This document shows positions 25,500 through 36,308 of a DNA stretch of 64,000 nucleotides, in pieces. Every line of letters begins with the position of its first letter. Within the stretch, counting starts at the first letter, position 1. The position numbers were made by a program, and so were the translations under genes. The stretch is from assembly GCF_000768065.1 (NCBI RefSeq), contig NZ_JRKM01000001.1, forward strand, positions 744,001-808,000, in the 5' to 3' direction. The DNA is from Aquabacterium sp. NJ1. Lineage in GTDB: Bacteria; Pseudomonadota; Gammaproteobacteria; Burkholderiales; Burkholderiaceae_C. The notes beneath the pieces were generated by a model. It did not search any database, was not told the DNA's origin, and worked only from the letters and a program-made list of their open reading frames with translations.

Positions 25500-26234
25500 T
25501 CACCGCGCCCTTTTGCTCACCAGGTGGTGCTGCACGTCTTCCAGCGCCATGAGCAGGCTGGCGCGGTCTGTCTCGGCCACCACCTTCCAGTCCCGGCCCG
25601 TGAGAGCACCCTCCAGCGCCCACAACAGGTTCAGGCTAGCTTTGGGGCAGACCGCCTTGGTGCGGGCATAAGCCATCACGGCCCCCAGTCGCTGCAGATC
25701 GTCCGCCGAATGGATCCCCGCCTTGGCCAGCATCTCCAGGCTCTTGGGGCCCAGGTTCCTCAAGTCCGCCACGGTGGCGTGAACCTCATTGACCTCATCA
25801 GCCTCGTCACCCTCGGCAGCCGCGACGGGCGCCCCGCCCCGCGCCTTGGCGCCAAGCCTGGATTTGCTCGCCCTGGCCGGCTTCTTCTGCTGACGCACCG
25901 CACACTCATAGGCCAGACGCGTCCACTCCGCCATGTGCTCACGCTCGTCGTACACCTCAGGCGGTGCTTCGCAGTAACGCAAGGAGGCGGTGCGCCCGCC
26001 CTTGGACTCGTACTGAAAACGGGGCAAGCCACGCTGCACAAAACGCGGCTCACTGACATCGTCCACCTTGAAGTACAGCTTGTCTTCAATGATGATGGCC
26101 AGCATCAGGCCCTGATGGAACATGCCGAAGCCACCAAACATGCGCCTGGCCTGCACGGGCGCAAAGCCGGCCATCAACTCCACGACGAAGTTGGCAAACG
26201 CCTGCTTTTGACTGGCTGATGCGGGGGCGGTCAT
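25500..26234 (-). CDS. TfoX-family protein (TfoX N- and C-terminal domains)
   Basis: A 244-aa protein with both halves of the TfoX/Sxy competence regulator family. TfoX_N (about 5-105: MFGGFGMFHQGLMLAII, KLYFKVDDVSEPRF) and TfoX_C with a helix-hairpin-helix (LRNLGPKSLEMLAKAGIHSADDLQRLG) are joined by a basic Ala-rich linker (about 115-150). In Haemophilus and E. coli Sxy co-activates CRP-S promoters; in Burkholderiales the role is less clear. The start at 26234 (MTAPAS) is preferred over an upstream in-frame start. It is divergent from serB with a 71-bp intergenic region. Confidence 0.85.
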   Translation of the reverse strand: MTAPASASQKQAFANFVVELMAGFAPVQARRMFGGFGMFHQGLMLAIIIEDKLYFKVDDVSEPRFVQRGLPRFQYESKGGRTASLRYCEAPPEVYDEREHMAEWTRLAYECAVRQQKKPARASKSRLGAKARGGAPVAAAEGDEADEVNEVHATVADLRNLGPKSLEMLAKAGIHSADDLQRLGAVMAYARTKAVCPKASLNLLWALEGALTGRDWKVVAETDRASLLMALEDVQHHLVSKRAR

Positions 26235-26305
26235 GCCGCAAGCATACGCGGGCCGGCCAAGGCCGGGGATAATCACGCCTTTCCCGTGCCGCCCAGACCA
26301 GATCC

Positions 26306-27004
26306 ATGTCCGCTCAAGAATTTGCCCCAGGCCTCGTCATCCAGCGCTTCACGCCCACCCTGACGCTCTCGTCGTTCAAGGCCATTGCCTTCGACATGGA
26401 CTCCACGCTGATCAGCATCGAGTGCATCGACGAGATCGCGGACGCCGTGGGCAAGAAGGCCGAAGTCGCCGCGATCACCGAGGCGGCCATGCGCGGCGAG
26501 ATCACCGACTTCAAGGACAGCCTGCGTCGCCGTGTGGCGCTGCTCAAGGGCGTGCCCGCCGAGGCCCTTCAGGAGGTGTACACGCAGCGCCTGAAGATCA
26601 ACCCTGGCGCACCCGAACTGATCAACGCCGCCAAGGCAGCCGGCCTGCAGACCCTGCTGGTCTCCGGCGGCTTCACCTTCTTTGCAGACCGTGTGAAAGA
26701 GCGCCTGGGCATGCACGAGGCGCACTCCAACACGCTCGAAATCGAGGGCGGCCTGCTGACAGGCCATGTGCTGGGCGACATCGTGGACGGCGAGGCCAAG
26801 AAACAGCACCTGCTGAACCTGTGCACCCGCATCGGCTGTGACCCGAAAGCATCCATCGCCGTGGGTGATGGCGCCAACGACCTGCTGATGATGGGCGTGT
26901 CGGGCCTGAGCGTGGCCTACCACGCCAAGCCCAAGGTGCGCGAGCAGGCCATGATCGCCATCAATGAAGGCGGCCTGGACCGCGTGCTCGAAGTCGTGCG
27001 CTGA
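26306..27004 (+). CDS. serB: Phosphoserine phosphatase
   Basis: HAD-superfamily enzyme releasing serine from L-phosphoserine, 232 aa. HAD motif I is AFDMDSTLISIECIDEIAD (nucleophile Asp and second Asp), motif II VSGGFTFF, and motif III/IV IAVGDGANDLLMM. It lacks the N-terminal ACT-like domain of longer SerB forms. It is convergent with the alpha-oxoamine-synthase-like gene, and the two stop codons abut without a spacer (27004/27005). Confidence 0.95.
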   Translation: MSAQEFAPGLVIQRFTPTLTLSSFKAIAFDMDSTLISIECIDEIADAVGKKAEVAAITEAAMRGEITDFKDSLRRRVALLKGVPAEALQEVYTQRLKINPGAPELINAAKAAGLQTLLVSGGFTFFADRVKERLGMHEAHSNTLEIEGGLLTGHVLGDIVDGEAKKQHLLNLCTRIGCDPKASIAVGDGANDLLMMGVSGLSVAYHAKPKVREQAMIAINEGGLDRVLEVVR

Positions 27005-28387
27005 TCAAACCAGCTGGGACTGCGGGCCCCGGCCCGCGTTGATGTCGCTCAGCATGCCATCGGCCTGATCGATGGCCGTGCCCAAGGCCTCGGCACAGGC
27101 CTGAAGATGCTCGGGCTCATGCGTGGCCATCAGTTGCAGACGCAAGCGACTCGTGTTGCGTGCCACGGCCGGGTGCTCCACCAGGTTGACCAGCACACCT
27201 TGCTCGACCATGAAGCGCGCGGTCAGCCTGGAGCGCGCCACGCCGCCCATGAGCACCGGCACGATGGCACTGGGCTGCCCCAGCACCTGCAAACCCATGC
27301 CCGTGAGCGTCTGCCGCAAGGCCGTTGCGCGCTCGGCGATGCGCTGACGACAGGCCAGGCCCTCACTGGACTGGACGATCTCCAGCCCCTTGAGCGCCAC
27401 CGACGTCTGAATCGGTGACGGCGCCGTCGAAAAGGTGTTGGGGCCTGAGCCAAAACGCATGGCCAGCTTCAAACCCGGGTGATTGCTGGCCACGAAACCG
27501 CAATTGGCGGCAAAGGCCTTGGAGAAACTGCCCACCACCAGGTCGATCTGCCCCAGCAGGCCCTGCACCTCCAAGGCACCCAGGCCATGTGCTCGCCCCA
27601 GGACACCCAGGTCATGCGCCACATCCACCAGCAAATTGGCGCCATAACGATGGGCCAGTTCCTGGTGCGCCCTCAGATCCGGCACATCCGAATCCATCGA
27701 ATAGAGCGACTCGGTCACCACCAGGATGCCACCGCTCGGGTCCTGGGCTCGCAGGCGCTTCAAGCGGCGCTCCAGGCTGTTCACACACAGATGGCGAAAG
27801 GCGTAGACGCTGCTGGTTGCCGCCCGGGCACCTTCCTGCAGGCTGGCGTGCGCCAATTCGTCCAGCACCACGTGATCCGTACGCCGGACCAGCGCTTTCA
27901 CCGCGCCGAAACAGGCACCCCAGCCGGTCGGGAACAACACACACTCGGCCATGCCCAGCCATTGCGACATGGCCCGCTCCAGCGACACGGAGGGCACTGA
28001 ATTGCCCACCAGCGCAGGGCTGCCCGCAGCGTGCACACCATAGGTTTCGATGGCGTCAATGGCCGCCTGGCGGATGGCGGGGTGGTAGGACAAGGCCAGG
28101 TAGTCCTGGGTGGCGAAGTTGAGGCATTGCCCAAGCGGACGGCCACGCCGGTCACTGGCCGCAACTTTCGTCAAAAGCGGCCCTTGAATCTGCTTGGAAA
28201 ACGTGTCGACCTTGAACAGGTCCAGCATCTGATCCCACAGCACAGGCAACTGCCTGAAGCGCTCGACAAGCGAGCCATGGGCGTGCTGGCCGCCATCCTG
28301 GCGGGCATCCAGGGTAGCGACAAAGTCAGCCAGCGTTCCCTGAAGCACCAGTTTGCATTCGTCCATGGAGCCAGTATAAAGCCCCAT
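27005..28387 (-). CDS. PLP-dependent alpha-oxoamine synthase family protein (AONS/KBL/SPT-like)
   Basis: A 460-aa fold-type I PLP enzyme like 8-amino-7-oxononanoate synthase, 2-amino-3-ketobutyrate CoA ligase or serine palmitoyltransferase. These join an amino acid to an acyl thioester with loss of CO2. Visible are LNFATQDYLALSYHP (about 90), GVHAAGSPALVGN, VVTESLYSMDSDVPDL (Asp contacting PLP) and the Schiff-base Lys in VVGSFSKAFAANCGF. The N-terminal ~65 residues extend beyond the AONS core. The start may be the ATG at 28366 instead. The product is not predictable; a dedicated biotin role is doubtful because no bio genes are adjacent. It probably follows the RraA-like gene in one transcript. 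Confidence 0.8.
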   Translation of the reverse strand: MGLYTGSMDECKLVLQGTLADFVATLDARQDGGQHAHGSLVERFRQLPVLWDQMLDLFKVDTFSKQIQGPLLTKVAASDRRGRPLGQCLNFATQDYLALSYHPAIRQAAIDAIETYGVHAAGSPALVGNSVPSVSLERAMSQWLGMAECVLFPTGWGACFGAVKALVRRTDHVVLDELAHASLQEGARAATSSVYAFRHLCVNSLERRLKRLRAQDPSGGILVVTESLYSMDSDVPDLRAHQELAHRYGANLLVDVAHDLGVLGRAHGLGALEVQGLLGQIDLVVGSFSKAFAANCGFVASNHPGLKLAMRFGSGPNTFSTAPSPIQTSVALKGLEIVQSSEGLACRQRIAERATALRQTLTGMGLQVLGQPSAIVPVLMGGVARSRLTARFMVEQGVLVNLVEHPAVARNTSRLRLQLMATHEPEHLQACAEALGTAIDQADGMLSDINAGRGPQSQLV

Positions 28388-28410
28388 GGATGATATTTCG
28401 CACTACAAAA

Positions 28411-28908
28411 TTATGCAGCAGGCTGGCTCATGATGACCATGCCGTCTTCATCGGCGTATAACCAGTCGCCGGGCCGCACCCAGACACCCTGAATCTGCAC
28501 CGCGATGTCCTTCTGGCCTTCGTTGCGCTTTTCGGTCGGTAGCGGCATCAGGCCCAGGGCGCGGATACCCACATCGCACTCGGCCAGCTCGGCGGAGTCG
28601 CGCACACAGCCATCGACCACCACACCCGCCCAACCATTCCTGGCAGCGGCCTTGCCCAGATTACCGCCCACCAGCGCACGACGCACGGAAGCCCCGCCGT
28701 CCACGACCAGCACGCGCCCCAGGCCCGGAGAATCCACCGCGGCCTTGACCAGGGTGTTGTCTTCAAAACACTTCACCGTGGCGACCTGCCCCGAAAACCG
28801 GATGCGCTTGCCGTAGTCCTTGAATACGGGCGGCAAGACACGGAAATCACCATCTGTGTCGTTTTTGTGCTCATCACATAAATCGCAGGTCGCAAAATGC
28901 GTGCTCAT
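28411..28908 (-). CDS. rraA: RraA-family protein (RNase E regulator / HMG-oxaloacetate aldolase fold)
   Basis: A 165-aa protein of the RraA-like fold. FATCDLCDEHKND at the start, GRVLVVDGGASVRRALVGGNLG and GWAGVVVDGCVRDSAELAECDVGIRALG are family signatures; RDxxE-like acidic residues are also used by class II pyruvate aldolases of the same fold. Either an RNase E inhibitor or a 4-hydroxy-4-methyl-2-oxoglutarate aldolase is possible. The start at 28908 has GGAG 8 nt upstream. It is divergent from the O-acyltransferase gene. Confidence 0.85.
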   Translation of the reverse strand: MSTHFATCDLCDEHKNDTDGDFRVLPPVFKDYGKRIRFSGQVATVKCFEDNTLVKAAVDSPGLGRVLVVDGGASVRRALVGGNLGKAAARNGWAGVVVDGCVRDSAELAECDVGIRALGLMPLPTEKRNEGQKDIAVQIQGVWVRPGDWLYADEDGMVIMSQPAA

Positions 28909-29051
28909 CTTCATTTCTCCGTGGGGATACAAGTCAGCGAGAATTGTCGCTCACACTGAAATGACACAGCCCCCGGGGCTGAGCGATTGACCCACGTCGG
29001 AATTACCCGCTATCGTTTCACCCTTTTCAAGCTGGCTGAGGGCCGCAGTTC

Positions 29052-30176
29052 ATGGATGGTTCCAAGCCAGTCACCGTCGATATCGCACAAACAGGTTCGC
29101 TGACGCGGGCCCTGGCCACCAACCGCATCCCCGGCCTTGATTTCCTGCGGGCTCTGGCGGTATTTTCCGTATTGGTAGACCACTCCGGTGCGTTCATCGG
29201 TGGTGGTCCCGGCTTGTTCTATGGTGCCACTGGCGTTCAGATGTTTTTCGTGCTGAGCGGCTTCCTGATCACCTGGATGCTGCTGGACGAAACCCAACGC
29301 AAGGGCCGCATCAATCTGCGTGCCTTCTACCTGCGCCGATTCGCGCGCCTGATGCCGGTTTTTTATGCCTATGTGCTGGTCGGCACGGGCATGCTGCTGC
29401 TGGCGCATAAAGTCATCCCATGGGGTGCGTTGGCCGCATCGCTGGTGTATGGGCTCAACTATTACCAAGCCCTGAACGGCGCCCCCGCACACTTCCTGTC
29501 GCATTGCTGGTCCCTGGCCGTTGAAGAACAGTTCTACTTCATCTGGCCACTCACGCTGGCGTTCATGCTGCGCGCAGGCATGCGACTGGACAAGGGCATC
29601 GCCGCCCTCTTGCTGAGCGTCTGGGTTTACCGCGCCGGCGCGCAACTGCTGGGCCTGGCCAGCGACGAGTACCTCTACCGCGCCCTGGAGATGCGTGCCG
29701 ACCATCTGTTGATTGGTTGCCTGCTTGCTGTGCTGCTCAAACAAGCCCATGTCAGATCATGGTTCGAGCAAATCCAGGCGAGGTATCCCTGGCTGCTGCT
29801 CGCGCTGTTCGCCGTCCTACCCATATCCGGTGCATTCAACGGCAACTTGAATTATCGATACAGCGTGGGCTACATCATCGAGCCCATTGCCACCACACTG
29901 CTGCTGCCACTGCTGATCATTTGTGCACAGAACAATGGGGGCCCTTTCGCGCGGTTCGTCAATTCGTCGCTGGTCGTGAAAGTGGGGCAGGCCTCCTATG
30001 GCATCTACCTGTTCCATCAACTGCTGCTCTACTCGATGCTAACCCGCCTGGCTGCGTGGACGCATTCACCTCTGGTCGGTTTCCTGATCGCCGTGACCAT
30101 CCTGTCGATCCTGGCCCATTTGTCGTACACGTACTTTGAAATGCCGATCCGGCGGCGACTCCACCCCCGAACCTGA
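29052..30176 (+). CDS. Membrane O-acyltransferase (acyltransferase-3 family)
   Basis: Integral membrane acyltransferase, 374 aa with about 10 TM segments, adding acyl (often acetyl) groups to surface sugars. The family signature GLDFLRALAVFSVLVDHSG (RAxA...H) is near residue 28, FFVLSGFLITW near 73, and SLAVEEQFYFIWP near 155. The C-terminus FEMPIRRRLHP is typical of YrhL/OafA-like proteins without the extra SGNH domain. It opens the polysaccharide region and is divergent from the RraA-like gene. The specific acceptor is unknown. Confidence 0.88.
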   Translation: MDGSKPVTVDIAQTGSLTRALATNRIPGLDFLRALAVFSVLVDHSGAFIGGGPGLFYGATGVQMFFVLSGFLITWMLLDETQRKGRINLRAFYLRRFARLMPVFYAYVLVGTGMLLLAHKVIPWGALAASLVYGLNYYQALNGAPAHFLSHCWSLAVEEQFYFIWPLTLAFMLRAGMRLDKGIAALLLSVWVYRAGAQLLGLASDEYLYRALEMRADHLLIGCLLAVLLKQAHVRSWFEQIQARYPWLLLALFAVLPISGAFNGNLNYRYSVGYIIEPIATTLLLPLLIICAQNNGGPFARFVNSSLVVKVGQASYGIYLFHQLLLYSMLTRLAAWTHSPLVGFLIAVTILSILAHLSYTYFEMPIRRRLHPRT

Positions 30177-30247
30177 TCTTTCCCGCCCAGGGGCTCCGGC
30201 CATCCAGCCGGCCTGATAGGGCGCACCCAGCACTGCACAGCCTTCAC

Positions 30248-31408
30248 ATGACACGCATCGCGCTCGTGACCCCCATGCTTCCGGTCCCTCATGACCAAAC
30301 CAGAGGGCGCTACATCCACGAAACGGCGCGCGCCTTGTCCAAGCTGGCCACGGTCAAGGTGTTCTTCCAGCAATCGCGCTATCCCAAGCTGCCCTTCGTA
30401 GCGCCACGCAGCTTTCTGGATGGCCAGGTCGGGCCGGACTACCGCATCGACGGCATCGACGTGGAAACCTTCACCTACCCCGTCTTTCCCCTGATATCGC
30501 GTGCCATCAATGGCCATGTGAGCAGCCACCTGCTGACGCCGCGCGTAGCCGCTTTCAAGCCAGATGTGGTGCTCGCCTACTGGGTCTACCCCGACGGCTA
30601 TGCCGCCTTGAGAACGGCACGCAAGCTGGGTGTGCCCTGCGTCGTGGGGGCGCTGGGCTCTGATATCCACGTGCGCTCTGGCATCAATGAGCACATGACA
30701 CGCCACACGATTGCCGGCGTGGACGCCTTGCTGACCGTCAGTGAAGCCATGCGCCAGACGGCCATTCATGAGTTCGGCGCCCCTGCCGAACAGGTGCATA
30801 CCATCGTCAACGGCTTCAACACCAGCGTGTTCCACCCACGCGACCAGCAAGCCATCCGCCAGCGCCTGGGCATCCCGCTGGACGAGCAGGTGATCATCTA
30901 CGTTGGTCGTTTCGTAGAAGCCAAAGGCATGCGGGAACTGATCCAGGCCTTCCAGGCCATGGCCCGCACAAACAGCAAACTGAGCCTGGCCCTCATCGGT
31001 GATGGCGTGATGAAGGCCGAGCTGCACAGCTTGATCGAACAAGCTGGCCTGCAAGGTCGCGTGCGCGTTCCCGGCGGGCAGCCACCCGAGCAGGTAGCCG
31101 AATGGATCTGTGCCGCTGATGTACTGACCCTGCCAAGCTGGTCAGAGGGCTACCCGAATGTGGTGGTCGAAGGGCTGGCTTGCGGCAGACCGGTTGTGGC
31201 CACCGATGTAGGCGGCACCCGGGAGATTCTCAATGAACACAACGGCATTCTGATCCCACCCAAGCAGGCAGACATTCTCCAGAACGCATTGGAAAAAGCC
31301 TTGCGCACACATTGGGATCGGGCAGCCATTGCCCAGGCCATGCAAAGAACCTGGGATGACGTCGCCCAGGAAACACTCAAGGTCTGCCAGGACGTTGCAA
31401 GGCTTTGA
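30248..31408 (+). CDS. Glycosyltransferase family 4
   Basis: Cytosolic GT-B fold, retaining glycosyltransferase, 386 aa. The N-terminal acceptor domain (MTRIALVTPMLPVPHDQTRGRY) is followed by the donor-binding domain with IIYVGRFVEAKGM (about 220) and the EX7E motif in SEGYPNVVVEGLACGRPVVATDVGGT. It lies 71 bp after the acyltransferase on the same strand and probably adds a sugar during EPS repeat assembly. Donor and acceptor are not predictable. It is convergent with the epimerase-like gene. Confidence 0.9.
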   Translation: MTRIALVTPMLPVPHDQTRGRYIHETARALSKLATVKVFFQQSRYPKLPFVAPRSFLDGQVGPDYRIDGIDVETFTYPVFPLISRAINGHVSSHLLTPRVAAFKPDVVLAYWVYPDGYAALRTARKLGVPCVVGALGSDIHVRSGINEHMTRHTIAGVDALLTVSEAMRQTAIHEFGAPAEQVHTIVNGFNTSVFHPRDQQAIRQRLGIPLDEQVIIYVGRFVEAKGMRELIQAFQAMARTNSKLSLALIGDGVMKAELHSLIEQAGLQGRVRVPGGQPPEQVAEWICAADVLTLPSWSEGYPNVVVEGLACGRPVVATDVGGTREILNEHNGILIPPKQADILQNALEKALRTHWDRAAIAQAMQRTWDDVAQETLKVCQDVARL

Positions 31409-31435
31409 GCAAGCCCTTGCAAGCCGCCCGCGTGA

Positions 31436-32446
31436 TCATTTCTTGAGCTGTGCCCGCCAATGCTGAAATGACTGCTTGATGCCGTCTTCCGTACTGACAC
31501 GTTGCGTCCAGCCAATCGCTTTCAAGGCGGCGTTGCTGTAGCGAAGCGGGCGATACATCGAGTCAACCACATAGGGCGTGAAAATGGCAGGCAACTGCCC
31601 TTTCGAGCGCTTGTGATACGACACCAGCATCCTGGCACCCAGGCGGAAGGCCCAGAACGGCACAGGCACCACACGCATGGACTCCACCTCACGACGATAG
31701 AGCTTCAAGTAGGTGCTGCAGCTGGGCAGATCATCATCCACCACGCTGAACGAACTGCCGGCTGGCGCGCTCAACGCGGCCTTGGCGACCGCATCGGCAC
31801 AGTTGTCCACATAGGTCAGGGGCAGCAGGGCACCGCCCCCCAGGGAGAAGAAGAAACCCATGGCCCGAATACCCACGCGCGATGAGAACGCGCCGCTGCC
31901 AGGCCCGTAAATCACACCAGGGCGCAGGATCACGGACTCAAAGCCATGCTCACGCTGAAACTCATTGAACATGTGCTCCTGACGCGTCTTCGCGTAGCCA
32001 TACGGCCCGCGCTCGACCCCCACGCGCTCAATGGGGGTCGCTTCCGTCAGCACCTGCCCGCTCTTGAGTGACGCCGCCTCGTAAACCGAAAACGAGCTGA
32101 TCAGCACGATGCGCCGAACCTTCTGCGCGCACGCGGCCTCCAGCAGGTTGCGCGACGTCAGCACGGTGTTTGCGAACATGTCCGCTGCCGCACCTTTCAT
32201 CCCTGCAGCGGCATGGATCACACAATCCACGCCCTGCACCAGGGGCTCCAAGGCCCCGCGGGACAACAGATTGGCCTGCGCCACTTCGATCGTCGCCTTG
32301 GGGTACCTGGCGCGCAGATCTTCCATCATCCCCGCCGGCGGCGATTGCCTGACGTGCACGCGCACCTGCTCCACCCCCTGGCGCAACAGGCTGTCCACAA
32401 TGCGACGTCCCAGAAAGCCCCCTGCCCCCGTTACCAGCACCTTCAT
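31436..32446 (-). CDS. NAD-dependent epimerase/dehydratase (extended SDR)
   Basis: Nucleotide-sugar or sterol-like extended short-chain dehydrogenase, 336 aa. The NAD motif is TGAGGFLGRRI (about 7-17), and the catalytic Tyr-Lys pair is in YGYAKTRQE (YxxxK) with an upstream ISSFSVYE serine. The start at 32446 (MKVLVTGAGG) has GGAGG 7 nt upstream. Its ATG overlaps the TGA of the upstream Gfo/Idh/MocA gene by 4 nt, so the pair is translationally coupled and likely acts on the same sugar intermediate. Confidence 0.88.
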   Translation of the reverse strand: MKVLVTGAGGFLGRRIVDSLLRQGVEQVRVHVRQSPPAGMMEDLRARYPKATIEVAQANLLSRGALEPLVQGVDCVIHAAAGMKGAAADMFANTVLTSRNLLEAACAQKVRRIVLISSFSVYEAASLKSGQVLTEATPIERVGVERGPYGYAKTRQEHMFNEFQREHGFESVILRPGVIYGPGSGAFSSRVGIRAMGFFFSLGGGALLPLTYVDNCADAVAKAALSAPAGSSFSVVDDDLPSCSTYLKLYRREVESMRVVPVPFWAFRLGARMLVSYHKRSKGQLPAIFTPYVVDSMYRPLRYSNAALKAIGWTQRVSTEDGIKQSFQHWRAQLKK

Positions 32447-33552
32447 GGCTGAACCTCCATACCGGCAACCAGTCGGTCGATCACATGACACACACGCAAG
32501 ATGTGCTCCGGCGGTATGGGGTCCTTGTCATTGTTTTCCACTGCGTCATAGAACCTGTTGAGCAATACGCGCATGCACTGAAAGTAGTGGTATTCGTGTC
32601 GGCGGAACAGCCCGACATTGCGCCAGCCATTACGCCAGAAGGCCCTTGCCTGCACAAATGCAGGGAACAGACGCCCCAGGGCACTAGGCTGCGACCAGTT
32701 GGCAGCCTTGACCAGCGTGCGCGCGGTGTAATCGAGCTCAACCGTGTCTTTTGTGCCCACCACCCGCAAGGCATGCGCGACCGGGCGACCGTGTGCACTG
32801 ATCAAGCCCGTGACCGTGGTGCCTCCACTGCGCAAGACGAAGCGCAACTCGTCAGAAAGCGCATCCAGCACCTGATTGCCTGAGGCAGGCCGACGGCGGA
32901 AGGCCATCACCCTGACGTCAATGTCATCCCCGATATGGGCAACCACTTTGGCAAGCACATGGTCCAGCACATTGTGGAAAAGCTTCCCGGGCAAACGGTG
33001 CACCCAATGCCCTGGGTCGGACATCACGGCAAGGCCGTAGTCGCCGTTCAGGTTGTAGCCATAAAGCGTGTCGAGGTGAACAATGTCACCCAAGGCACCC
33101 TTGGCCACGATGCCCTCCAACTCCAAACCAGGAGGCTCGAAGTTGTAGAGGTAATTGACGCTGACTTTCTTGCCCAGTCGTTGTGCCAAGTCCAGGATGA
33201 CCCGCGCGTCTTCGGCGGTCAAGGCAAACGGTTTTTCAACAAACACATGGCAACCCGCATTGAGTGCCATGCATGCCAGGGCAACATGAGACTCAGGCGG
33301 CGTCGCAATGTGCACGACATCAGGCTGACAGACACGCAACATTTCCTGCGCATCAACAAAGCGGCCAGGAATACCCATGCGGACAGCCAATTGTTCGACC
33401 ATCAATGGCTCTCGGTCGCAGACTGCCACCACCTCGCCGCGCCCAATGGCTCGTATTTGCTCGACGTGACCATCAGCAATCTTGCCGCAGCCAATAATTG
33501 CAACCTTCAGCACGGGCCTCCCATGGAATTCATACGATGACTTCTGATTCAT
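32443..33552 (-). CDS. Gfo/Idh/MocA-family oxidoreductase
   Basis: NAD(P)-dependent sugar oxidoreductase, about 369 aa. The N-terminal Rossmann domain shows VAIIGCGKIADGHVEQI, and the family motif EKPFALTAEDA (EKP) is near residue 113. The start is uncertain: MNQKSSYEF at 33552 is given, while a GTG about 40 nt downstream (VLKVAIIGCG) is possible. It is cotranscribed with the overlapping SDR gene. Such pairs often make unusual nucleotide sugars (for example 3-keto or amino sugars) for EPS. The exact substrate is not visible. Confidence 0.85.
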   Translation of the reverse strand: MNQKSSYEFHGRPVLKVAIIGCGKIADGHVEQIRAIGRGEVVAVCDREPLMVEQLAVRMGIPGRFVDAQEMLRVCQPDVVHIATPPESHVALACMALNAGCHVFVEKPFALTAEDARVILDLAQRLGKKVSVNYLYNFEPPGLELEGIVAKGALGDIVHLDTLYGYNLNGDYGLAVMSDPGHWVHRLPGKLFHNVLDHVLAKVVAHIGDDIDVRVMAFRRRPASGNQVLDALSDELRFVLRSGGTTVTGLISAHGRPVAHALRVVGTKDTVELDYTARTLVKAANWSQPSALGRLFPAFVQARAFWRNGWRNVGLFRRHEYHYFQCMRVLLNRFYDAVENNDKDPIPPEHILRVCHVIDRLVAGMEVQP

Positions 33553-34149
33553 TTTAGCTTGCCGCCCCATGCGCTCACAGCCCCAACTCCCGGGGGCACG
33601 TCGCAATACACGATCGAGATGGACACGCACGACACAAACAATCTACGCATGAACTCGTCGACGGATTCCGAAAAAAGGCAGTTGTAAAATAGCGGACAAA
33701 TTCACGCCGCATAATGCGTGGCCAAAAATTCCCCAGAACATGCAAGCCTCCCACTGTGGACCACCACACCACCGTGCGCGCCAACCTCCCGCGACAGACC
33801 CGGCAAGCTCATCGCACAACACATGACGGGCGAGACAACTTCGTGAGCGTTTCCAAAGCAACAGGAAATTGAATCAAGTTGCGTCCGCCAGCCCAGACAA
33901 CAAGGCAGCCAGGCAAACACCGTATTGCGAAATTTGTCAAGCCCCGACTCATCGGACTGTGCACGATTTCGCAGACCACACCTCGGCCCCGAGTTCATAC
34001 CTTTCGAAAGCATCGGGTTAACCCCCCAGAAATCTCAATTGCCAGATGCGCCCCTGAAACTTCTTCATACAAATGCAGCGCTGAAGAACGCCATTTATTG
34101 AATACGCTTCTCCCATCTGCTCCACGCGACCCGACCACAGAGGCTCATC
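33553..34149. other. 597-bp intergenic region without a recognised gene
   Basis: Between the divergent Gfo/Idh/MocA and beta-helix genes. The base composition is lower in GC than the flanks. A 100-codon plus-strand frame (33879-34181) has no family resemblance, no ribosome-binding site and unusual composition. I see AT-rich patches (around 33660-33735) suitable for promoters in both directions but no clear hexamer pair. The last bases hold the GAGG used by the downstream TTG start. Confidence 0.6.
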
Positions 34150-36015
<1,866 letters not shown>

Positions 36016-36054
36016 CCGAGGCCGGCGCCAGACAGCCCGCATCCACAACCATGA

Positions 36055-36084
36055 CAAGCCCGGCCTCTTGAGCCGGGCTTTTTC
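36055..36084 (+). terminator. Intrinsic terminator after the beta-helix gene
   Basis: AAGCCCGGC-CTCTTGA-GCCGGGCTT followed by TTTCC: a 9-bp stem, about 40 bp beyond the stop. The rest of 36085-36308 holds an imperfect hairpin (36233-36256, CCGCCA...TGGCGG) and no gene. Confidence 0.9.
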
Positions 36085-36308
36085 CTGATTGCAGCATAGC
36101 GTTCCGCTCGCATCGCGTTTGCAGCCAGCAAGGTCAATAGCGGTCGCACAAATCAAGCTCATGCGATGTTGAGCGAGCCTGCCACCTGCTCAAGGCACAC
36201 TGCACCATGCCATAATCCAAGCGTATTTTGAACCGCCAAATCAGCGTGATTGGCGGTTGCTTCAATTCCAGCGATCCGACTCGGTTGATTAAACCGGAAA
36301 TCCATTCG

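Noticed and set aside
24291..26219. A 642-codon plus-strand frame across the FAD oxidoreductase and TfoX genes
   Set aside because: It is antisense to two well-supported genes, has no ribosome-binding site and no recognisable domain.
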